A DNA stretch of 64,000 nucleotides from Bacillus haynesii (GTDB taxonomy: Bacteria; Bacillota; Bacilli; Bacillales; Bacillaceae): contig NZ_MRBL01000001.1 of assembly GCF_001969855.1 (NCBI RefSeq), positions 1-64,000 of the forward strand, given 5' to 3'. Below, one piece after another: positions 1-12,021 of the stretch (positions are counted from its first letter, which is position 1; each line of letters begins with the position of its first letter). The translations under genes and the position numbers were made by a program. The notes below the pieces were generated by a model that was given only the letters and a program-made list of their open reading frames with translations, was not told where the DNA came from and did not search any database.

Positions 1-11
1 TCAACGGTCTG

Positions 12-38
12 AAAAGAGCTGTCATGCAGCTCTTTTTT
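12..38 (-). terminator. Rho-independent terminator of ywnF
   Basis: Inverted repeat with arms AGAGCTG and CAGCTCT around a short loop, flanked by A and T runs. It lies directly downstream of the minus-strand gene ending at 46 and could work in both directions. Confidence 0.8.
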
Positions 39-45
39 CCATCAA

Positions 46-489
46 TCATTCAGCCAGCCTGCGCCTTCTGATCTCTTCTTCATTTAAAAATTCCAAAAAG
101 CTTCTCATTACAGTAAACGGCTCTTCTTTGACCGCCCGAACGTAGCGGCTTTTCCGTTCATCGGAAAGCACTTCGCTTGTTTGCATCCGTTCCAATATAT
201 ACTTCATCACCGATTGCTGAACATTTCTTTTTTGGTATGACGACTCTCTGAACAGCGCCATGCCGAAAGCTGCACCTGCGGCAGCGCAGCCGATTTTTAT
301 CATTGAATCGGTTCCATAAGTTGCCTGCCCCCAAAAAGAGGAAAGATAAACAAATGAAGCAAGAAGCAGCGGAATCGCGATAAAAAGAAAAATCATCCTT
401 TTCTTTAAGAACGGCGCCGCCACGCGCTTGAGGTTATCCATTTCTTCTTTCATAAAGGCCGGCATTTGATGGAAACGTTCCATATCCAT
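46..489 (-). CDS. ywnF: YwnF-like membrane protein (DUF5392 family)
   Basis: Protein of 147 residues with two hydrophobic stretches (about residues 34-50 and 60-80) followed by a charged, mostly helical C-terminal half. It resembles B. subtilis YwnF, a protein of unknown function, and like it lies beside the cardiolipin synthase gene, here divergently. The ATG at 489 is chosen because GGGAGGGA lies seven to eight bases upstream; the in-frame TTG at 495 would touch that ribosome binding site. No catalytic motif is visible. Family and synteny support the name; a function cannot be inferred. Confidence 0.8.
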   Translation of the reverse strand: MDMERFHQMPAFMKEEMDNLKRVAAPFLKKRMIFLFIAIPLLLASFVYLSSFWGQATYGTDSMIKIGCAAAGAAFGMALFRESSYQKRNVQQSVMKYILERMQTSEVLSDERKSRYVRAVKEEPFTVMRSFLEFLNEEEIRRRRLAE

Positions 490-613
490 AATCAATCCCT
501 CCCGTTTTGGTTAAAGAGGCGTTGTTCCGCTAATTAAATCACGCTTTTTATATGTATATCGTAACTTAGATCCAACATGTTTTACAGTTTTTTGCCTTCC
601 TCCCTTTTTCTTT

Positions 614-641
614 AGAAACTTTCCGGCTGTCGCCCCGTATA
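614..641 (+). promoter_or_regulatory. Candidate ECF-sigma promoter of clsA
   Basis: AGAAAC (614-619), a 16-base spacer and CGTATA (636-641). This is one mismatch from the TGAAAC-N16-CGTA layout of Bacillus sigma-W/M/X-type promoters. It sits 80 bases before the clsA start on the same strand. Assignment to one particular ECF factor is not possible from sequence. Confidence 0.5.
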
Positions 642-720
642 ACATGAGATAGTTGCTTGAAAGGGGAGTAACTGTTATAAATGGAATGTATAAAAACAAA
701 TCCGTCTTGTGAGGTTCAAT

Positions 721-2187
721 ATGGATATTATTAAAAATATCAGCATCACATCGATATTTCTCGGCTTTATATTAGTTTTAAACACGCTATTGGCAATCGT
801 TGTGATCTTTAGGGAACGCCGGGATGCAAGCTCCTCCTGGGCATGGCTCTTGGTACTCTTCTTTATTCCCGTTCTCGGCTTTATCCTCTATTTGCTCTTC
901 GGCCACAATTTGAGCAGGAATCACCTTTTTCAATGGGAAGACCGAAAGAGGATCGGGATGGAAAAAATATTGGAACAGCAGCTGACCAAGCTGAAAAACC
1001 GCGAGTTTGAATTTCGCAATAAAGCGACGGCGGACAGCAAAGACTTGATTTATATGCACATTTTGAATAACCACGCCGTTTTTACAGAAGACAATGCGGT
1101 CGAGCTGTTAACGGACGGACGCCAGAAATTCGACAGACTGCTTCGCGACATTGAAAACGCCAAAGACCATATTCATCTTCAATATTATATTTATAAAGGC
1201 GATGAGATCGGCAAAAAGCTGCGGGACGCGCTGATCAAAAAAGCAAAAGAAGGCGTTGAAGTTCGCGTTTTGTATGATGAATTGGGATCGAGAAGCCTCA
1301 GGAAAAGCTTTTTCAAAGAGCTGAAAAAAGCGGGAGGATTTGTCGAAGTCTTTTTCCCGTCGCGCTTTAAATTTATCAATTTGCGCATGAATTACCGCAA
1401 CCACCGCAAGCTCGTCATTATCGACGGCGTCATCGGCTATGTCGGGGGATTTAATGTCGGGGACGAATATCTCGGTCTGAACCCGACCTTTGGCTATTGG
1501 CGAGACACGCACCTCAGAATCAAAGGAACAGCGGTCCACTCGATTCAAACGCGTTTTATCCTGGATTGGAATCAGGCCTCGCACCACCACGACATTACAT
1601 ATATGCCAAACCACTTTCCTGACATCGATTCCCACGGAAACATCGGCATGCAAATCGTCACCAGCGGCCCTGATTCAGAATGGGAGCAGATTAAAAACGG
1701 TTATATTAAAATGATATCAACGGCAAAGCGGTCCATTCTTATACAGACGCCTTATTTTATTCCGGACGCCAGCCTGCTCGATGCCCTCAGGATCGCTTGC
1801 CTGTCCGGCGTTGACGTCAGGATCATGATTCCTAACAAACCCGATCATCCGTTTGTGTACTGGGCAACCTATTCTTACATCGGCGAACTTTTAAAAGCCG
1901 GCGCCTCCGTATTTATTTACGATAACGGGTTTATCCATGCGAAAACGATTGTAGTAGATGAGGAAATTGCATCGGTTGGCACGGCAAATATTGATATGCG
2001 CAGCTTCAAGCTCAATTTTGAAGTCAATGCTTTTTTATATGATGAGGAAATTGCGAGAAGCCTTGTCCTATCATTTGAAAAAGATCTGCAAGTGTCAAGG
2101 GAGCTGACCTTTGAGGAATATTTAAACAGAAGCAAATCGATCCGCTTTAAAGAAGCCATTTCGATCCTGCTGTCGCCGATTTTATAG
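721..2187 (+). CDS. clsA: Cardiolipin synthase
   Basis: Condenses two phosphatidylglycerol molecules to cardiolipin plus glycerol at the membrane. The 488-residue protein has two N-terminal membrane segments (about residues 8-28 and 38-60) and two phospholipase D-type HKD motifs: NHRKLVIIDG with His near residue 228 and FIHAKTIVVDEE with His near residue 406. This is the domain order of bacterial Cls, and the protein matches B. subtilis YwnE/ClsA in length and N-terminal sequence. The start at 721 is preferred over GTG at 709 because GTGAGG at 709-714 is well placed as its ribosome binding site. The gene stands alone between an ECF-like promoter and a terminator. Confidence 0.95.
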   Translation: MDIIKNISITSIFLGFILVLNTLLAIVVIFRERRDASSSWAWLLVLFFIPVLGFILYLLFGHNLSRNHLFQWEDRKRIGMEKILEQQLTKLKNREFEFRNKATADSKDLIYMHILNNHAVFTEDNAVELLTDGRQKFDRLLRDIENAKDHIHLQYYIYKGDEIGKKLRDALIKKAKEGVEVRVLYDELGSRSLRKSFFKELKKAGGFVEVFFPSRFKFINLRMNYRNHRKLVIIDGVIGYVGGFNVGDEYLGLNPTFGYWRDTHLRIKGTAVHSIQTRFILDWNQASHHHDITYMPNHFPDIDSHGNIGMQIVTSGPDSEWEQIKNGYIKMISTAKRSILIQTPYFIPDASLLDALRIACLSGVDVRIMIPNKPDHPFVYWATYSYIGELLKAGASVFIYDNGFIHAKTIVVDEEIASVGTANIDMRSFKLNFEVNAFLYDEEIARSLVLSFEKDLQVSRELTFEEYLNRSKSIRFKEAISILLSPIL

Positions 2188-2197
2188 AGCTTAATTC

Positions 2198-2230
2198 AAA
2201 AATCCTCCCGGAAACGGGAGGATTTTTGTT
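2198..2230. terminator. Bidirectional terminator between clsA and the MFS gene
   Basis: AATCCTCCCG / CGGGAGGATT hairpin with a GAAA loop, flanked by A and T runs. It lies between convergent genes and serves clsA on plus and the end of the dhb operon on minus. Confidence 0.9.
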
Positions 2231-3664
2231 TTACTCACCAGAAGCCGCCGCACCTTTGGATGCTGAATCATGCCTGTCCATTTGACGGCCTGTGTCAGCG
2301 TCTTTGAGCTTGAGTGCGATGAAAAATGCTGCCATGAGGAAGCCGGCTGCACCGAGCAAAGCGGTCCGGTAAGCTGATAAATCAGGCTCTATGCCTGCGC
2401 CGGGCTGACTGAGCACGGCAAGAACGCACGACATGACGGCAACTCCAAAAGCAGATCCGAGCCGGTTTTGTACATTAAACAGTGTCGTTGCCCGGCCCAT
2501 TGAAGATGATGAAATGTTGGCAAAACAAACAACCTGCGCCGCACCAACCGCATGCCCCAGGAAAAAGCCCGCCAAAAACAGCAGCAGCCTGAGAAGCCAC
2601 AGATTTGACCCGTATCCAGTCAGGCTCAGCAGCCCGAACAGCACAGCAGCGCCTAACAGCGCAACGGAAATCACCCGCCGCGGCCCGAGCTTTGCCAATG
2701 ATCTCGGCATCAGCTGGGATGCCACCATCAAGCCTAATGCTTCTGGAAACGTGATCAGGGCAGTATCGGTCGCAGAGTAGCCGAGTGCTTCCTGACACAA
2801 CAGCGGAAATATATAGAGCATGCCAAGCAGTCCGCCTGCTGTCAAAAGCGAAATGACGCTCATCATTCCAAAAACCCGGTCCTTCACTAAGCGCAGCTCA
2901 ATCAGCGGATGCTCAGCCTTCAGCTCGACAAAAACGAGAATGACGAGGAGAATCATTCCCCCGGCTCCTGAAGCAAGCACATCCGGAGAGCTGAAGCCGC
3001 GCACAGGCCCCTGGCTGAGTGCAAAAACCGCCAACGCCATTCCCGGCGCCGCCAAAAGGAATCCAGGCCAATCAAATCTGCCCGCTTCCGGCTCCAAATG
3101 TTCATGAAGATACAACAGGCCAAACAGCAGAATGATCATTCCGATCGGAATATTAATGTAAAAAATCCAGCGCCATGACAGCTGATCTGTCAGAAACCCG
3201 CTGATGATCGGCCCAACCGCAGGCGCGACAGCAATCGGAAGAACGAGAACTCTCGAGATTTTGGCCCGTTCATGCGGAGGAAACGTCCTGAACAAGATCG
3301 CCATTCCCACCGGTGTGATCAACCCGCCGCCGGCCCCCTGGATCACGCGAAATACGTTTAATTCCGCCAGATTGTCAGCGATTCCGCATAAGGCGGATGC
3401 AGCCGTAAATATCGAAAGGGCGGCTAGGAAAACACGCTTTGTCCCAAAGCGGTCCCCAAGCCAGCCGGCTGCGGGAAGACAGACCGCCAAGCTGACTAAG
3501 TACCCGATGTTAATTGTGCCTGCAGCAGACGGTAATGTTTGAAATTCGTTCATGATGGCAGGCAGTGCCATGTTGATGACACTCGCATCCATTGCAGCCA
3601 TAAACATGGCCGTTACATATACAATGCTGACAACCGTCCTTTGATTGAACGGCCTTCTATTCAT
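2231..3664 (-). CDS. MFS drug/siderophore exporter of the DHA2 (14-TMS) family
   Basis: Protein of 477 residues, very hydrophobic, with the EmrB/QacA-type layout: an N-terminal segment with [10 protein letters not shown], the loop motif [11 protein letters not shown], and a GPIISG motif typical of drug:H+ antiporters. It starts at the ATG overlapping the mbtH stop codon (ATGA at 3661-3664), so it is translationally coupled and is the last gene of the dhb operon. The operon position suggests it exports bacillibactin, a job done in B. subtilis by the unlinked YmfD/YmfE; this is inference. A longer reading frame upstream to 3784 only overlaps mbtH. General multidrug export is the alternative. 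Confidence 0.85.
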   Translation of the reverse strand: MNRRPFNQRTVVSIVYVTAMFMAAMDASVINMALPAIMNEFQTLPSAAGTINIGYLVSLAVCLPAAGWLGDRFGTKRVFLAALSIFTAASALCGIADNLAELNVFRVIQGAGGGLITPVGMAILFRTFPPHERAKISRVLVLPIAVAPAVGPIISGFLTDQLSWRWIFYINIPIGMIILLFGLLYLHEHLEPEAGRFDWPGFLLAAPGMALAVFALSQGPVRGFSSPDVLASGAGGMILLVILVFVELKAEHPLIELRLVKDRVFGMMSVISLLTAGGLLGMLYIFPLLCQEALGYSATDTALITFPEALGLMVASQLMPRSLAKLGPRRVISVALLGAAVLFGLLSLTGYGSNLWLLRLLLFLAGFFLGHAVGAAQVVCFANISSSSMGRATTLFNVQNRLGSAFGVAVMSCVLAVLSQPGAGIEPDLSAYRTALLGAAGFLMAAFFIALKLKDADTGRQMDRHDSASKGAAASGE

Positions 3665-3885
3665 TGCTGACCGCCGTGTACTTCTGCAGCCGGCTTTAAG
3701 CTGTTCGGCGAGAGATCGGTCCAATTCGAGCTGATATAGTCCATACAGGCGCTGCGGCTCGTTTCCCCGCAGACAATCTCCCACCCTGCCGGAATATGAA
3801 TGAAGGCGGGCCAGAGTGAATACTGGCCTTCCTCATTCATTAAAACAACATATGTGCCGTGTTCATTTTCAAAAGGATTTGTCAT
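3661..3885 (-). CDS. MbtH-like NRPS accessory protein
   Basis: Small protein of 74 residues with the MbtH signature: NPFE near the N-terminus, SLWPAF, then PAGWEIV and a C-terminal [10 protein letters not shown]. MbtH proteins bind the adenylation domains of nonribosomal peptide synthetases and support their folding and activity. The partner here is plainly DhbF, whose gene ends 12 bases upstream. The ribosome binding site GGGAGAG precedes the ATG at 3885. The stop codon overlaps the start of the downstream transporter. Confidence 0.95.
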   Translation of the reverse strand: MTNPFENEHGTYVVLMNEEGQYSLWPAFIHIPAGWEIVCGETSRSACMDYISSNWTDLSPNSLKPAAEVHGGQQ

Positions 3886-3897
3886 CGTTATCTCTCC

Positions 3898-6800
3898 CTA
3901 CTTATCCGTATCTTTTTTCAAGTCGTCCAACTTTTCCGCAACCTGACGTCCGATTTGTCCAAGCGGCTCCGGCTGGCACAAATCTTTATGCCGGCAATCC
4001 ATATCATGAATATCAATGTTTCCGTTCAGATAAGGAAGCCATGACTCCGGATCGATCGGATCAAACCATTCCGGTATCACGGTTGATTTGAAAAACAGGA
4101 TATCGCCATGAAAGACGCGGGGCTTATATTCGCTTAAAATTCGGACGGAATTCACATACGTCTCCTTTAAATTTAAGATCGCAGCCTCATCCAGGCTGGC
4201 AAGCGCACTGCCGTCGCGACGTAGAATATCGATCGCACTGGAAAGTTTCAGCGGTTCCCCGTCAAGGCTGTCCGGATCGTATCCTCCCAATGCCAAGAGA
4301 GCAATCAATGCTTCCTGCTCATCAGGCGCATCTTTAATTGGAAGGAAGTGATTCGGGTAAGCATCAAGCATGACGAGAAGCGATATGTCTTCCCCTTGTT
4401 CCTGCAGCTGAGTTGCGATCGCATGTACAACATTGCCTCCGAGCGACCAGCCGAGAAGACGATAAGGGCCTGTTGGCTGAATCGTACGAATGTGCCGGAT
4501 ATAATCAGCTGCCATGACGTCGAGCGTATCAGGAAGCTCTTCCTGCCTTGCGATCCCGCGGGCTTGAAGGCCGTATATCGGGTATTCCTTGCCGAGTGCC
4601 GTCATTAAACCCGCATAACACCAGCTGAGACCCCCGGCCGGGTGCACACAGAACAGGGGATCCTGACTGCCTCCGGTTCTCAGCGGAAGCAGTACATCGA
4701 GCGCACTTTGTCTGCCGCCGGATTCAAGCCGTTCAGCTAGTCCGCTGACAGTAGGCGCTTCAAGCAGGTCGCCGATGCCGAGTTCGACTCCGAGCGCTTC
4801 ACGAATGCGGCTCATCAGCTGTACGGCGAGCAGGGAATGCCCGCCGAGTTCGAAGAATCCGTCATCAATACCAACTCGCGGCACATTGAGAATTTCTGAA
4901 AAAAGATCACACAAGATTTCTTCCTGCGGTGTTCTTGGCCCCCGCCCTTTAACTGCCGCGGCAAAGTCAGGTTCAGGCAGCGCTTTTCGGTCAAGTTTGC
5001 CATTTGGAGTCAATGGCAGGTCTGCAATTTTTACAAATGCGGAAGGCACCATGTACTCCGGCAGAGTGCCTGCGGCAAACCGGCGCAGCTCAGCCGGATC
5101 GGTTTCTTCTTCAGATGCCGGGACAACGTAGGCGATCAGGCGCTTGTCTCCGGGCTGGTCTTCCCGTACAACTACAGCGGCTTGATTCACTCTGTGATGG
5201 CGGACAAGCACCGATTCTATCTCGCCGAGTTCGATTCTGAAGCCGCGGATCTTGATCTGCTGGTCGGCCCGCCCCATATAATCAAGAGAGCCGTCTTGGC
5301 GCCTGCGGGCAAGATCACCGGTTCGGTACATCCGGGTTCCCGGCGGACCAAACGGATCAGCGACAAAGCGGTCTGCTGTCAAATCGGGTCTGCCCAAGTA
5401 ACCACGGGCGAGACCGCCCCCGGACACATACATCTCTCCGGTGACGCCCGCGGGTACCGGTTCAAGGTATTCATCAAGCACATATACACCTAAATCGGGA
5501 ATCCCTTGACCGATCAGGCTGTTCGCTTGAAGTGCTGCAGTCTGCTGATCGAGGGAAATATAGCTGACATGTACCGTCGTTTCTGTAATTCCGTACATAT
5601 TAATCAGCCGCGGGAAATGATCCGGATGGCGTTCATACCAATCTTCAAGCCTCTTCAGCTCGAGCGCTTCCCCTCCAAAAATGATAAAACGCAAGGAAAG
5701 CAGCTTTCCTGTCTCAGCATTGTCCCGGTCAGCCTGCATCAATTGATAAAATGCGGAAGGGGTCTGATTGAGCACAGTCACTCCCTCGCGAACGAGAAGA
5801 TTGAGAAATTCGGCCGGCGAGCGGCTGATTGTATGAGGCACCACGACAAGGCGGCCTCCATTGAGCAACGCTCCCCAAATTTCCCATACCGAAAAGTCAA
5901 ATGCGTAAGAGTGAAACATCGTCCAAACGTCGTCAGAACCGAAATGGAACCATTGGTCAGTCGCTCCGAACAGCCGCACGACATTTTGATGCGGAACGAC
6001 CACCCCTTTCGGCTTTCCGGTCGAACCGGATGTGTAAATGACATACGCCGGGTGAAGAGGCAGCAAAGGCGCGGTACGGTCGGCATCACCCGGATTCGCA
6101 GCAGCGCATCCTTTCAGTTCCTCTTGTATACAAGGATCATCAAGTACAATCCTTTCAACAGATCCGGGAACAGAAAGGTTTGATTCAACCGCTGAACTCG
6201 TTACGATGCAGGCAGGATGTGCATCATTCAACATAAACGCTATCCTTTCTGCCGGGTAGTCCGGATCTAGAGGCACATATGCCGCGCCGGCTTTCAGCAC
6301 TGCAAGCAATCCGACAACCATATCCAAAGATCTTGGCAGCGCCAGGGCAGCAAATTGTTCGGGACCGACCCCTTTGGCGATCAGGAGATGAGCAAGCCGG
6401 TTGGCGCGTTTATTGAGCTCACCGTATGTGAGCGCGTCATTTTCACATATAACCGCAACGGCTTCCGGATCTTTTGCCGCCTGCTTTTCAAACAAAACGG
6501 GCAAAGATGAACAAGGTACGTTGTTGGACGATTTGCTCCAATCAACCAGCATGTTTTCACGTTCGGCTGGAAGGAGAATATCGAGTCTTCCGATCGGCTG
6601 ATCAGGGTCGTCTGCTGCTGAATCGAGCAGCCTGACGAGGCGTTCCGCCAATGTTTGAACCGTATTTCGTTCAAATAAATCTGTGCTGTATTCCAGAAAT
6701 CCGCCGATACCCGCAGGTGTTCCGTCCGCTTTTCGATGTTCGCGAAGCTCAATCGTCAAATCAAACTTGGCTGCTCCGACGCTGCGAATTTCAATGTCTG

Positions 6801-9800
6801 ACTTGAGGCCGGAAAGTTCAAGCTCAGGTTCAGGCGTATTTTGAAAGGCCAGCATGATTTGGAACAGCGGGTGTCTCGCTCTAGACCTGCGAGGATTGAG
6901 CACTTCAACAAGGCGCTCGAATGGAAGGTCCTGATGCTCATACGCTGCAAGGTTTACTTTTCTAACTCTGTTCAGAAGCTCCCGAAAACTTGGATTACCC
7001 GATGTATCCGTTCGAAGCACAAGCGTATTAACGAACAATCCGACAATTCCGCCTAATGCATCATCGTTTCTTCCCGCTATCGGACTGCCGAGCGGAATGT
7101 CATGGCCTGCTCCAAGCCGTGTCAACAGTGTGGCAAGAGCCGACTGCAATATCATGAACATGCTGACTCCGGTGCTGCGGGACAAACCGAGCAGACGGCT
7201 ATGCAGCTGTTCGTTAATGCTGAGATCAATCGTACCGCCTCTGTAGCTTGATTCCGACGGACGCGGGTAATCAGTCGGAAGCTCCAGCTGATCAGGCAGA
7301 TGTTCCAATGCCTTTGACCAATACTCGAGCTGCTTGGCAATCAGACTGTCCGGATTGTTCTCACTGCCAAGCAGATGTTCCTGCCATACGGCATAGTCGG
7401 CATATTGTATAGAAAGCGGCTCCCAAACAGGTCTCTCACCTTGCAAACGCGCATTGTAGGCGGTTTCCAAATCACGGGTCAGCGGCATTAAAGACCAGCC
7501 GTCGCCAATCATATGGTGCAAAAGCAGAAGAAGAACAAATTTGTCCGGTCCGAGTACGAATAGCTGGACGCGAAACGGAGGTTCCTTTTCTAAATGGAAA
7601 CGGTGCCGAACGGCCTCAGCCAGGACTTTTTCCAACTCATATTCGCTAACATGGGATACAGTGAGTTCGGGACGCGCTTGATCCGCTTCCAATATCAGCT
7701 GGTGTGTTGTCCCCTGCTGATCCGGAAAAATTGTTCGAAGCGGCTCATGTCTTGCTGCTACATCACCCAGTGCGGCTGCCAGTGCCTCTTGGTCCAAACC
7801 TCCGGTTAAATGAACGACAACCGGAATATTATAGGTCGGGCTCGGTCCTTCCAAACAGTGCAAAAACCATAGGCGCCGCTGGGCGAAGGACAGCGGAATC
7901 TCCTGCCGTCGCTCTCTTTTACGCAATGCCGGACGGGCGCTCTGCGCCTGATCAAGCTGTTTGGCTAGTCCGGCGGCTGTGGGTTCATCGAATAAACGGC
8001 CGATTCCGAGTTCGACGCCGAGCGTTTCCCGAATCTGGCCGACGAGCCTGCCTGCCAGAAGCGAATGTCCGCCGAGATCAAAAAAGCTGTCATCAATACT
8101 GACTCGCGGCACCCCCAGCACCTCAGCAAATAAATCACACAATATTTCTTCTTGCGGAGTTCTCGGCTCGCGTCCGCCTGTATGCATACTCAACGCCGGA
8201 GCCGGCAGGGATTTGCGGTCAAGCTTTCCGTTCGGCGTAAGCGGCAGTTCATCAAGTATGACAAATGCAGACGGAATCATATAGTCGGGCAGTGTTTCAC
8301 CAACGTAGCGGCGAAGCTCAGCAGGATCAAGGCTTTCTCCCGAAGCGGGAACGACATACGCAAATATACGCGGGTCACCGGGCTGGTCTTCACGAATGAT
8401 GGCAGCAGCTTGTTTAACAACCGGATGATTTGCAAGCACCGCTTCTATTTCTCCCATTTCAATTCGGAACCCGCGAATTTTGACTTGATGGTCTGCACGG
8501 CCGATATAATCAAGCGACCCGTCTTCGCGCCAGCGCACGAGGTCGCCCGTCCGGTACATCCGCGATCCAGGCGGCCCGTATGGATTCGCAATAAATCGTT
8601 CAGCCGTGAGAGTATGTCGGTTCAAGTAGCCGCGCGCTACCCCTGTTCCTGCCACATAAAGTTCTCCAGCCGTTCCCGGAGGCACGGGCTGCAATCCGGC
8701 GTCCAGGACATAAAGCTGCGTATTCCAAATCGCACGGCCGATTCCCGGAGGTTCCGTGCAATTGCCTTCCAGCGCGGCGGCTGTAGACCAAATCGTTGTT
8801 TCCGTCGGTCCATAAAGGTTCGTTAAAGAGCAGCCGAGCTGCTGCAATTGCCGGGCCAGGCTGGCTTGCAAAGCTTCGCCGCCCACAAGCGCACGAAGAC
8901 CTTTGAGCTTTTCCGGGGCGCTCGAGGCCAATGCATGCCAGAGGGTTGGTGTAGCCTGCATTATTGTGATTTCAAGTGTTTCAATCATTTTGGCCAATGC
9001 GGACGGATCTTGTACCGTTTCCTTCTCGGCAAGAACGACTGCTGATCCGCTGATCAGCGGCAAATAAATTTCAAGTGCTGAGATGTCGAATGCAATTGTA
9101 GTGACGGCTAGCAGCCGGTCATCTTGATTAAGCGCGAACATGTCCTGCATTGACATCAAAAAATTGAATAAGCTTTCAGCTTGCACAACCACGCCTTTAG
9201 GTCTGCCGGTTGATCCCGACGTATAAATCATATATGCCGGATGGGCGCCGGAATGCTGTTCGCCGGGATTTTCTTCAGAATAGCCGGAGACTTTCTCCAT
9301 AACAGTTTGTTCATCGAGGATTAACTTCGGCATTTGCGAACTGATCGTGTCTTGTGCTTCCTTGCTGGTGATAACAAGCAGCGGCTGTGCATCGTTGAGC
9401 ATATACTCGATCCTGTCAGCCGGATAATCGGGATCTATAGGTAAATAAGCCGCTCCAGCCTTGAGAACGGCGAGCATGCTGACAACCATTTCCACTGATC
9501 GCGGCAACGCCAAAGCAATGAATGTCTCGGGTTTCGCCCCCTGATCGATCAGCAGATGAGCTAGTTGATTGGCCCTTTTATTTAATTCGGAGTAGGTGAG
9601 AACCTTACCATCGCAAACGACTGCCGGAGATGCAGGACACTCTTTTGCCATCCTTTCAAATCGTTGCGGAAGACTCTCTTTGGGAAGCCCGTGTTCTGTT
9701 TGATTCCATTCGATCAATATTTGAGCGCGTTCTTCAGGGAGAAGAATGTCCAATGTCCCCACCGGCTGAGTTTGTTCGCAAACGACAATCGTTTTCAGAA

Positions 9801-11055
9801 GAGTAAGAAAACGATGGACGTGATCTTCAAGTTCATCCGCATGATAAACAGCAGGGTTTGCATCCATGTTTACTTTTAGCCCGCCTCCGTCCGGGCGGCC
9901 GTAAATGTTGATTGACAGATCGTCCACAGGTCCTGTGGCAAGATTATGGACGATGCCTTGACAGCCGGCAAAATTCAAACGATTCTCAAAAGGCATCAAA
10001 TTAAGCTGCGGACCAAACAGCCGCTGGTTCTCGCCAAGCAGCTTGAGATCCCGGCGCAGTTCTTCGTGGCGGTAATGCTGATGACGCCTCAGCTTCATCA
10101 TCTCCGCTGAGATTTGCTTGACCAGCTCTCCTACACTCATTTCCGGCTGCATACCAATCCGAAGCGGAAGGAGATTCATGACCATTCCCGGAATATGGAG
10201 AGCGGCTGACCCGAGGCGGCACATCATCGGCATCCCGAGAACGACGTCATTTGCCCCCGTCAGGCGATGAACATATATTGCAGCTGCTGCCATCACGGTT
10301 TCGTGCCAAGTTGCCCCCATTCTGCTTGCGGCAGACAGAAGACGATCAGCATGCTCACTTGGCAGATATCCAGACCTGCGAAGAAAACTTGAAGAGGTGC
10401 GCGGCGCCCTTTCGGCAAGACTGACCACCTCCGGTTCATCGCTGAAACGCTCAAGCCAAAATCGCCGATCCTCCTGAAACTGTTCTGATGCACGGTAAGC
10501 CGTTTCCTCCGCGAGAATCAAATCGAGGGAGCCAAAGGCTCCGCTCTGGTCAATCGATTTGTTTTCCACCAATGCCGTATATATTTTTGACAACCGCTCG
10601 GCGATCAATGTAAAGCTGAACCCGTCTGTTGCGATATGGTGAGTTCGCTGATACCAGAAGTAATGATCTTGCGCAGCTTTGAAAAGTGCTTCTGTAAAAA
10701 GCGGGCCGCGAGTCAGATCAACCGGACGGGCCAGATCATCCTTCATCCAGCTTTTAGCCGCCTGTTCCGGATCGGTTTCTGAGCTGACATCAATGTAATG
10801 AAGCGGAAATTCTGCCGATGGAACGATCACTTGCCACGGTCCGTTTTGATCTTCTCCAAATCTGGCATGCAGTGATTCAGCTTCTTTCATGACATGGCGC
10901 AGCGCTTTCTCGAAAAGCTCTTGATCAAGCGGGCCCTTAATTTCAACGTATTCAGCTGTATTGTAGATCGGATTTTCCGGATCAAGCTGCTGAGCAAACC
11001 AAATGCCGGCTTGCGCTCCTGATAATGGCTTTCGGTTATGTTGACATTCAGGCAT
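3898..11055 (-). CDS. dhbF: Bacillibactin nonribosomal peptide synthetase DhbF
   Basis: Dimodular NRPS of 2385 residues, order C-A-T-C-A-T-TE. It elongates 2,3-dihydroxybenzoate with Gly and Thr, then trimerises and cyclises the product. Visible motifs: condensation HHIATDG (about residue 140) and HHMIGDG; adenylation YTSGSTG in both modules; carrier LGGHSLL twice; thioesterase GWSLGG. In A1 the context residues read D-I-L-Q-L-G-L-I-W (glycine code); in A2 they read D-F-W-N-I-G-M-V-H (threonine code). The ATG at 11055 follows GGAGG with an eight-base gap; the alternative ATG at 11073 overlaps the dhbB stop and has no such site. Length matches B. subtilis DhbF (2378). Confidence 0.97.
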   Translation of the reverse strand: MPECQHNRKPLSGAQAGIWFAQQLDPENPIYNTAEYVEIKGPLDQELFEKALRHVMKEAESLHARFGEDQNGPWQVIVPSAEFPLHYIDVSSETDPEQAAKSWMKDDLARPVDLTRGPLFTEALFKAAQDHYFWYQRTHHIATDGFSFTLIAERLSKIYTALVENKSIDQSGAFGSLDLILAEETAYRASEQFQEDRRFWLERFSDEPEVVSLAERAPRTSSSFLRRSGYLPSEHADRLLSAASRMGATWHETVMAAAAIYVHRLTGANDVVLGMPMMCRLGSAALHIPGMVMNLLPLRIGMQPEMSVGELVKQISAEMMKLRRHQHYRHEELRRDLKLLGENQRLFGPQLNLMPFENRLNFAGCQGIVHNLATGPVDDLSINIYGRPDGGGLKVNMDANPAVYHADELEDHVHRFLTLLKTIVVCEQTQPVGTLDILLPEERAQILIEWNQTEHGLPKESLPQRFERMAKECPASPAVVCDGKVLTYSELNKRANQLAHLLIDQGAKPETFIALALPRSVEMVVSMLAVLKAGAAYLPIDPDYPADRIEYMLNDAQPLLVITSKEAQDTISSQMPKLILDEQTVMEKVSGYSEENPGEQHSGAHPAYMIYTSGSTGRPKGVVVQAESLFNFLMSMQDMFALNQDDRLLAVTTIAFDISALEIYLPLISGSAVVLAEKETVQDPSALAKMIETLEITIMQATPTLWHALASSAPEKLKGLRALVGGEALQASLARQLQQLGCSLTNLYGPTETTIWSTAAALEGNCTEPPGIGRAIWNTQLYVLDAGLQPVPPGTAGELYVAGTGVARGYLNRHTLTAERFIANPYGPPGSRMYRTGDLVRWREDGSLDYIGRADHQVKIRGFRIEMGEIEAVLANHPVVKQAAAIIREDQPGDPRIFAYVVPASGESLDPAELRRYVGETLPDYMIPSAFVILDELPLTPNGKLDRKSLPAPALSMHTGGREPRTPQEEILCDLFAEVLGVPRVSIDDSFFDLGGHSLLAGRLVGQIRETLGVELGIGRLFDEPTAAGLAKQLDQAQSARPALRKRERRQEIPLSFAQRRLWFLHCLEGPSPTYNIPVVVHLTGGLDQEALAAALGDVAARHEPLRTIFPDQQGTTHQLILEADQARPELTVSHVSEYELEKVLAEAVRHRFHLEKEPPFRVQLFVLGPDKFVLLLLLHHMIGDGWSLMPLTRDLETAYNARLQGERPVWEPLSIQYADYAVWQEHLLGSENNPDSLIAKQLEYWSKALEHLPDQLELPTDYPRPSESSYRGGTIDLSINEQLHSRLLGLSRSTGVSMFMILQSALATLLTRLGAGHDIPLGSPIAGRNDDALGGIVGLFVNTLVLRTDTSGNPSFRELLNRVRKVNLAAYEHQDLPFERLVEVLNPRRSRARHPLFQIMLAFQNTPEPELELSGLKSDIEIRSVGAAKFDLTIELREHRKADGTPAGIGGFLEYSTDLFERNTVQTLAERLVRLLDSAADDPDQPIGRLDILLPAERENMLVDWSKSSNNVPCSSLPVLFEKQAAKDPEAVAVICENDALTYGELNKRANRLAHLLIAKGVGPEQFAALALPRSLDMVVGLLAVLKAGAAYVPLDPDYPAERIAFMLNDAHPACIVTSSAVESNLSVPGSVERIVLDDPCIQEELKGCAAANPGDADRTAPLLPLHPAYVIYTSGSTGKPKGVVVPHQNVVRLFGATDQWFHFGSDDVWTMFHSYAFDFSVWEIWGALLNGGRLVVVPHTISRSPAEFLNLLVREGVTVLNQTPSAFYQLMQADRDNAETGKLLSLRFIIFGGEALELKRLEDWYERHPDHFPRLINMYGITETTVHVSYISLDQQTAALQANSLIGQGIPDLGVYVLDEYLEPVPAGVTGEMYVSGGGLARGYLGRPDLTADRFVADPFGPPGTRMYRTGDLARRRQDGSLDYMGRADQQIKIRGFRIELGEIESVLVRHHRVNQAAVVVREDQPGDKRLIAYVVPASEEETDPAELRRFAAGTLPEYMVPSAFVKIADLPLTPNGKLDRKALPEPDFAAAVKGRGPRTPQEEILCDLFSEILNVPRVGIDDGFFELGGHSLLAVQLMSRIREALGVELGIGDLLEAPTVSGLAERLESGGRQSALDVLLPLRTGGSQDPLFCVHPAGGLSWCYAGLMTALGKEYPIYGLQARGIARQEELPDTLDVMAADYIRHIRTIQPTGPYRLLGWSLGGNVVHAIATQLQEQGEDISLLVMLDAYPNHFLPIKDAPDEQEALIALLALGGYDPDSLDGEPLKLSSAIDILRRDGSALASLDEAAILNLKETYVNSVRILSEYKPRVFHGDILFFKSTVIPEWFDPIDPESWLPYLNGNIDIHDMDCRHKDLCQPEPLGQIGRQVAEKLDDLKKDTDK

Positions 11056-11069
11056 TAAGGTGACCTCCC

Positions 11070-11996
11070 TCATTGATAGTCTGCATTTGGCAAGGGTGCT
11101 TTTTTAGAAGAGGACAACAGTCTCCACCAGTTTTCAATCGAAGGGTCCTCCGCAAGCTCCACAAATGATACCTCCCGCCCCGATCGGCGCCAGCGCTCTG
11201 CGAGGCTCATGATTCTCACGGAATCAAGTCCCCTGTAAATCAAATTTTCACTGTCGCTTATCTTTTCCGGCGATTCAAGAAGAAGCGATGCGACCTGTTC
11301 GCGAATGATCTGTTTTGTCAGTGCATGAGAGCTTTCTTTTGCGTGTTCATGGCTTTCGTCATCTTTCAGTTGGCTCAGAAGCTGTTCCGCAGTGATTGTG
11401 ACGCTGCAGCGGTCAGCTGCGTATGTGATGGCCATTTCATGATGCTTTAATGAGAAATCCGCTACCGCATCGCCAACAAAAAACGTTTCAATATCTTGCA
11501 TAAACGCATCACATGCCGTCATCAGGCAGCCGATGTGGGCATAGATCCCGGTGATGATGAGCTGATCCCGACCTTGCTCCTTTAGCACACCTAAAAGGTT
11601 GGTTTTTCTGAAAGCATTGTACCTCCACTTGGTCAGAACGATGTCGTCTTCATTCGGTTTCAGCTCATCCACGATCTTCTGCTCATCGGGATCAGGACCG
11701 ATTCCGGGCCCCCAAAAGTCTTGGAGAAGCCCCCGTTCTTCCGGTGTCTGGGCGCCTGGTTGAGCCGTGAAAATAACCGGTATGCCAAGCTCGGCACATC
11801 GCTTCCGAAGCTTCTTGATATTAGCCAGCAGATCTGTTACCGGAGACTCGCCGTAACGGTAAGCGTTGAGAAAATATTGCTGCATATCATGGATGAGCAG
11901 TGCAGCACGCTTCGGATGAGGAGTCCATGACACCTTGTTTTTCGGCATATTTGATGCTTCTGGCATTTGGTACGGTAAGATGGCAGGAATGGCCAT
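11070..11996 (-). CDS. dhbB: Isochorismatase / aryl carrier protein DhbB
   Basis: Bifunctional 308-residue protein. The N-terminal isochorismatase domain (about 1-205, [10 protein letters not shown] with Asp near 37, and [10 protein letters not shown]) hydrolyses isochorismate to 2,3-dihydro-2,3-dihydroxybenzoate and pyruvate. The C-terminal aryl carrier domain has the phosphopantetheine serine in GLDSVRIM and carries activated 2,3-DHB to DhbF. The start [10 protein letters not shown] matches B. subtilis DhbB, with GAGAGG upstream; the frame extends to 12059 but that part overlaps dhbE. Its end lies next to the dhbF start. Confidence 0.96.
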   Translation of the reverse strand: MAIPAILPYQMPEASNMPKNKVSWTPHPKRAALLIHDMQQYFLNAYRYGESPVTDLLANIKKLRKRCAELGIPVIFTAQPGAQTPEERGLLQDFWGPGIGPDPDEQKIVDELKPNEDDIVLTKWRYNAFRKTNLLGVLKEQGRDQLIITGIYAHIGCLMTACDAFMQDIETFFVGDAVADFSLKHHEMAITYAADRCSVTITAEQLLSQLKDDESHEHAKESSHALTKQIIREQVASLLLESPEKISDSENLIYRGLDSVRIMSLAERWRRSGREVSFVELAEDPSIENWWRLLSSSKKAPLPNADYQ

Positions 11997-12021
11997 CAAA
12001 TCACATCCTCTCATTTTTTTA

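Noticed and set aside
511-699. Minus-strand frame of 62 codons ahead of clsA
   Set aside because: It covers the ECF-like promoter region, has no good ribosome binding site and no protein-like composition.
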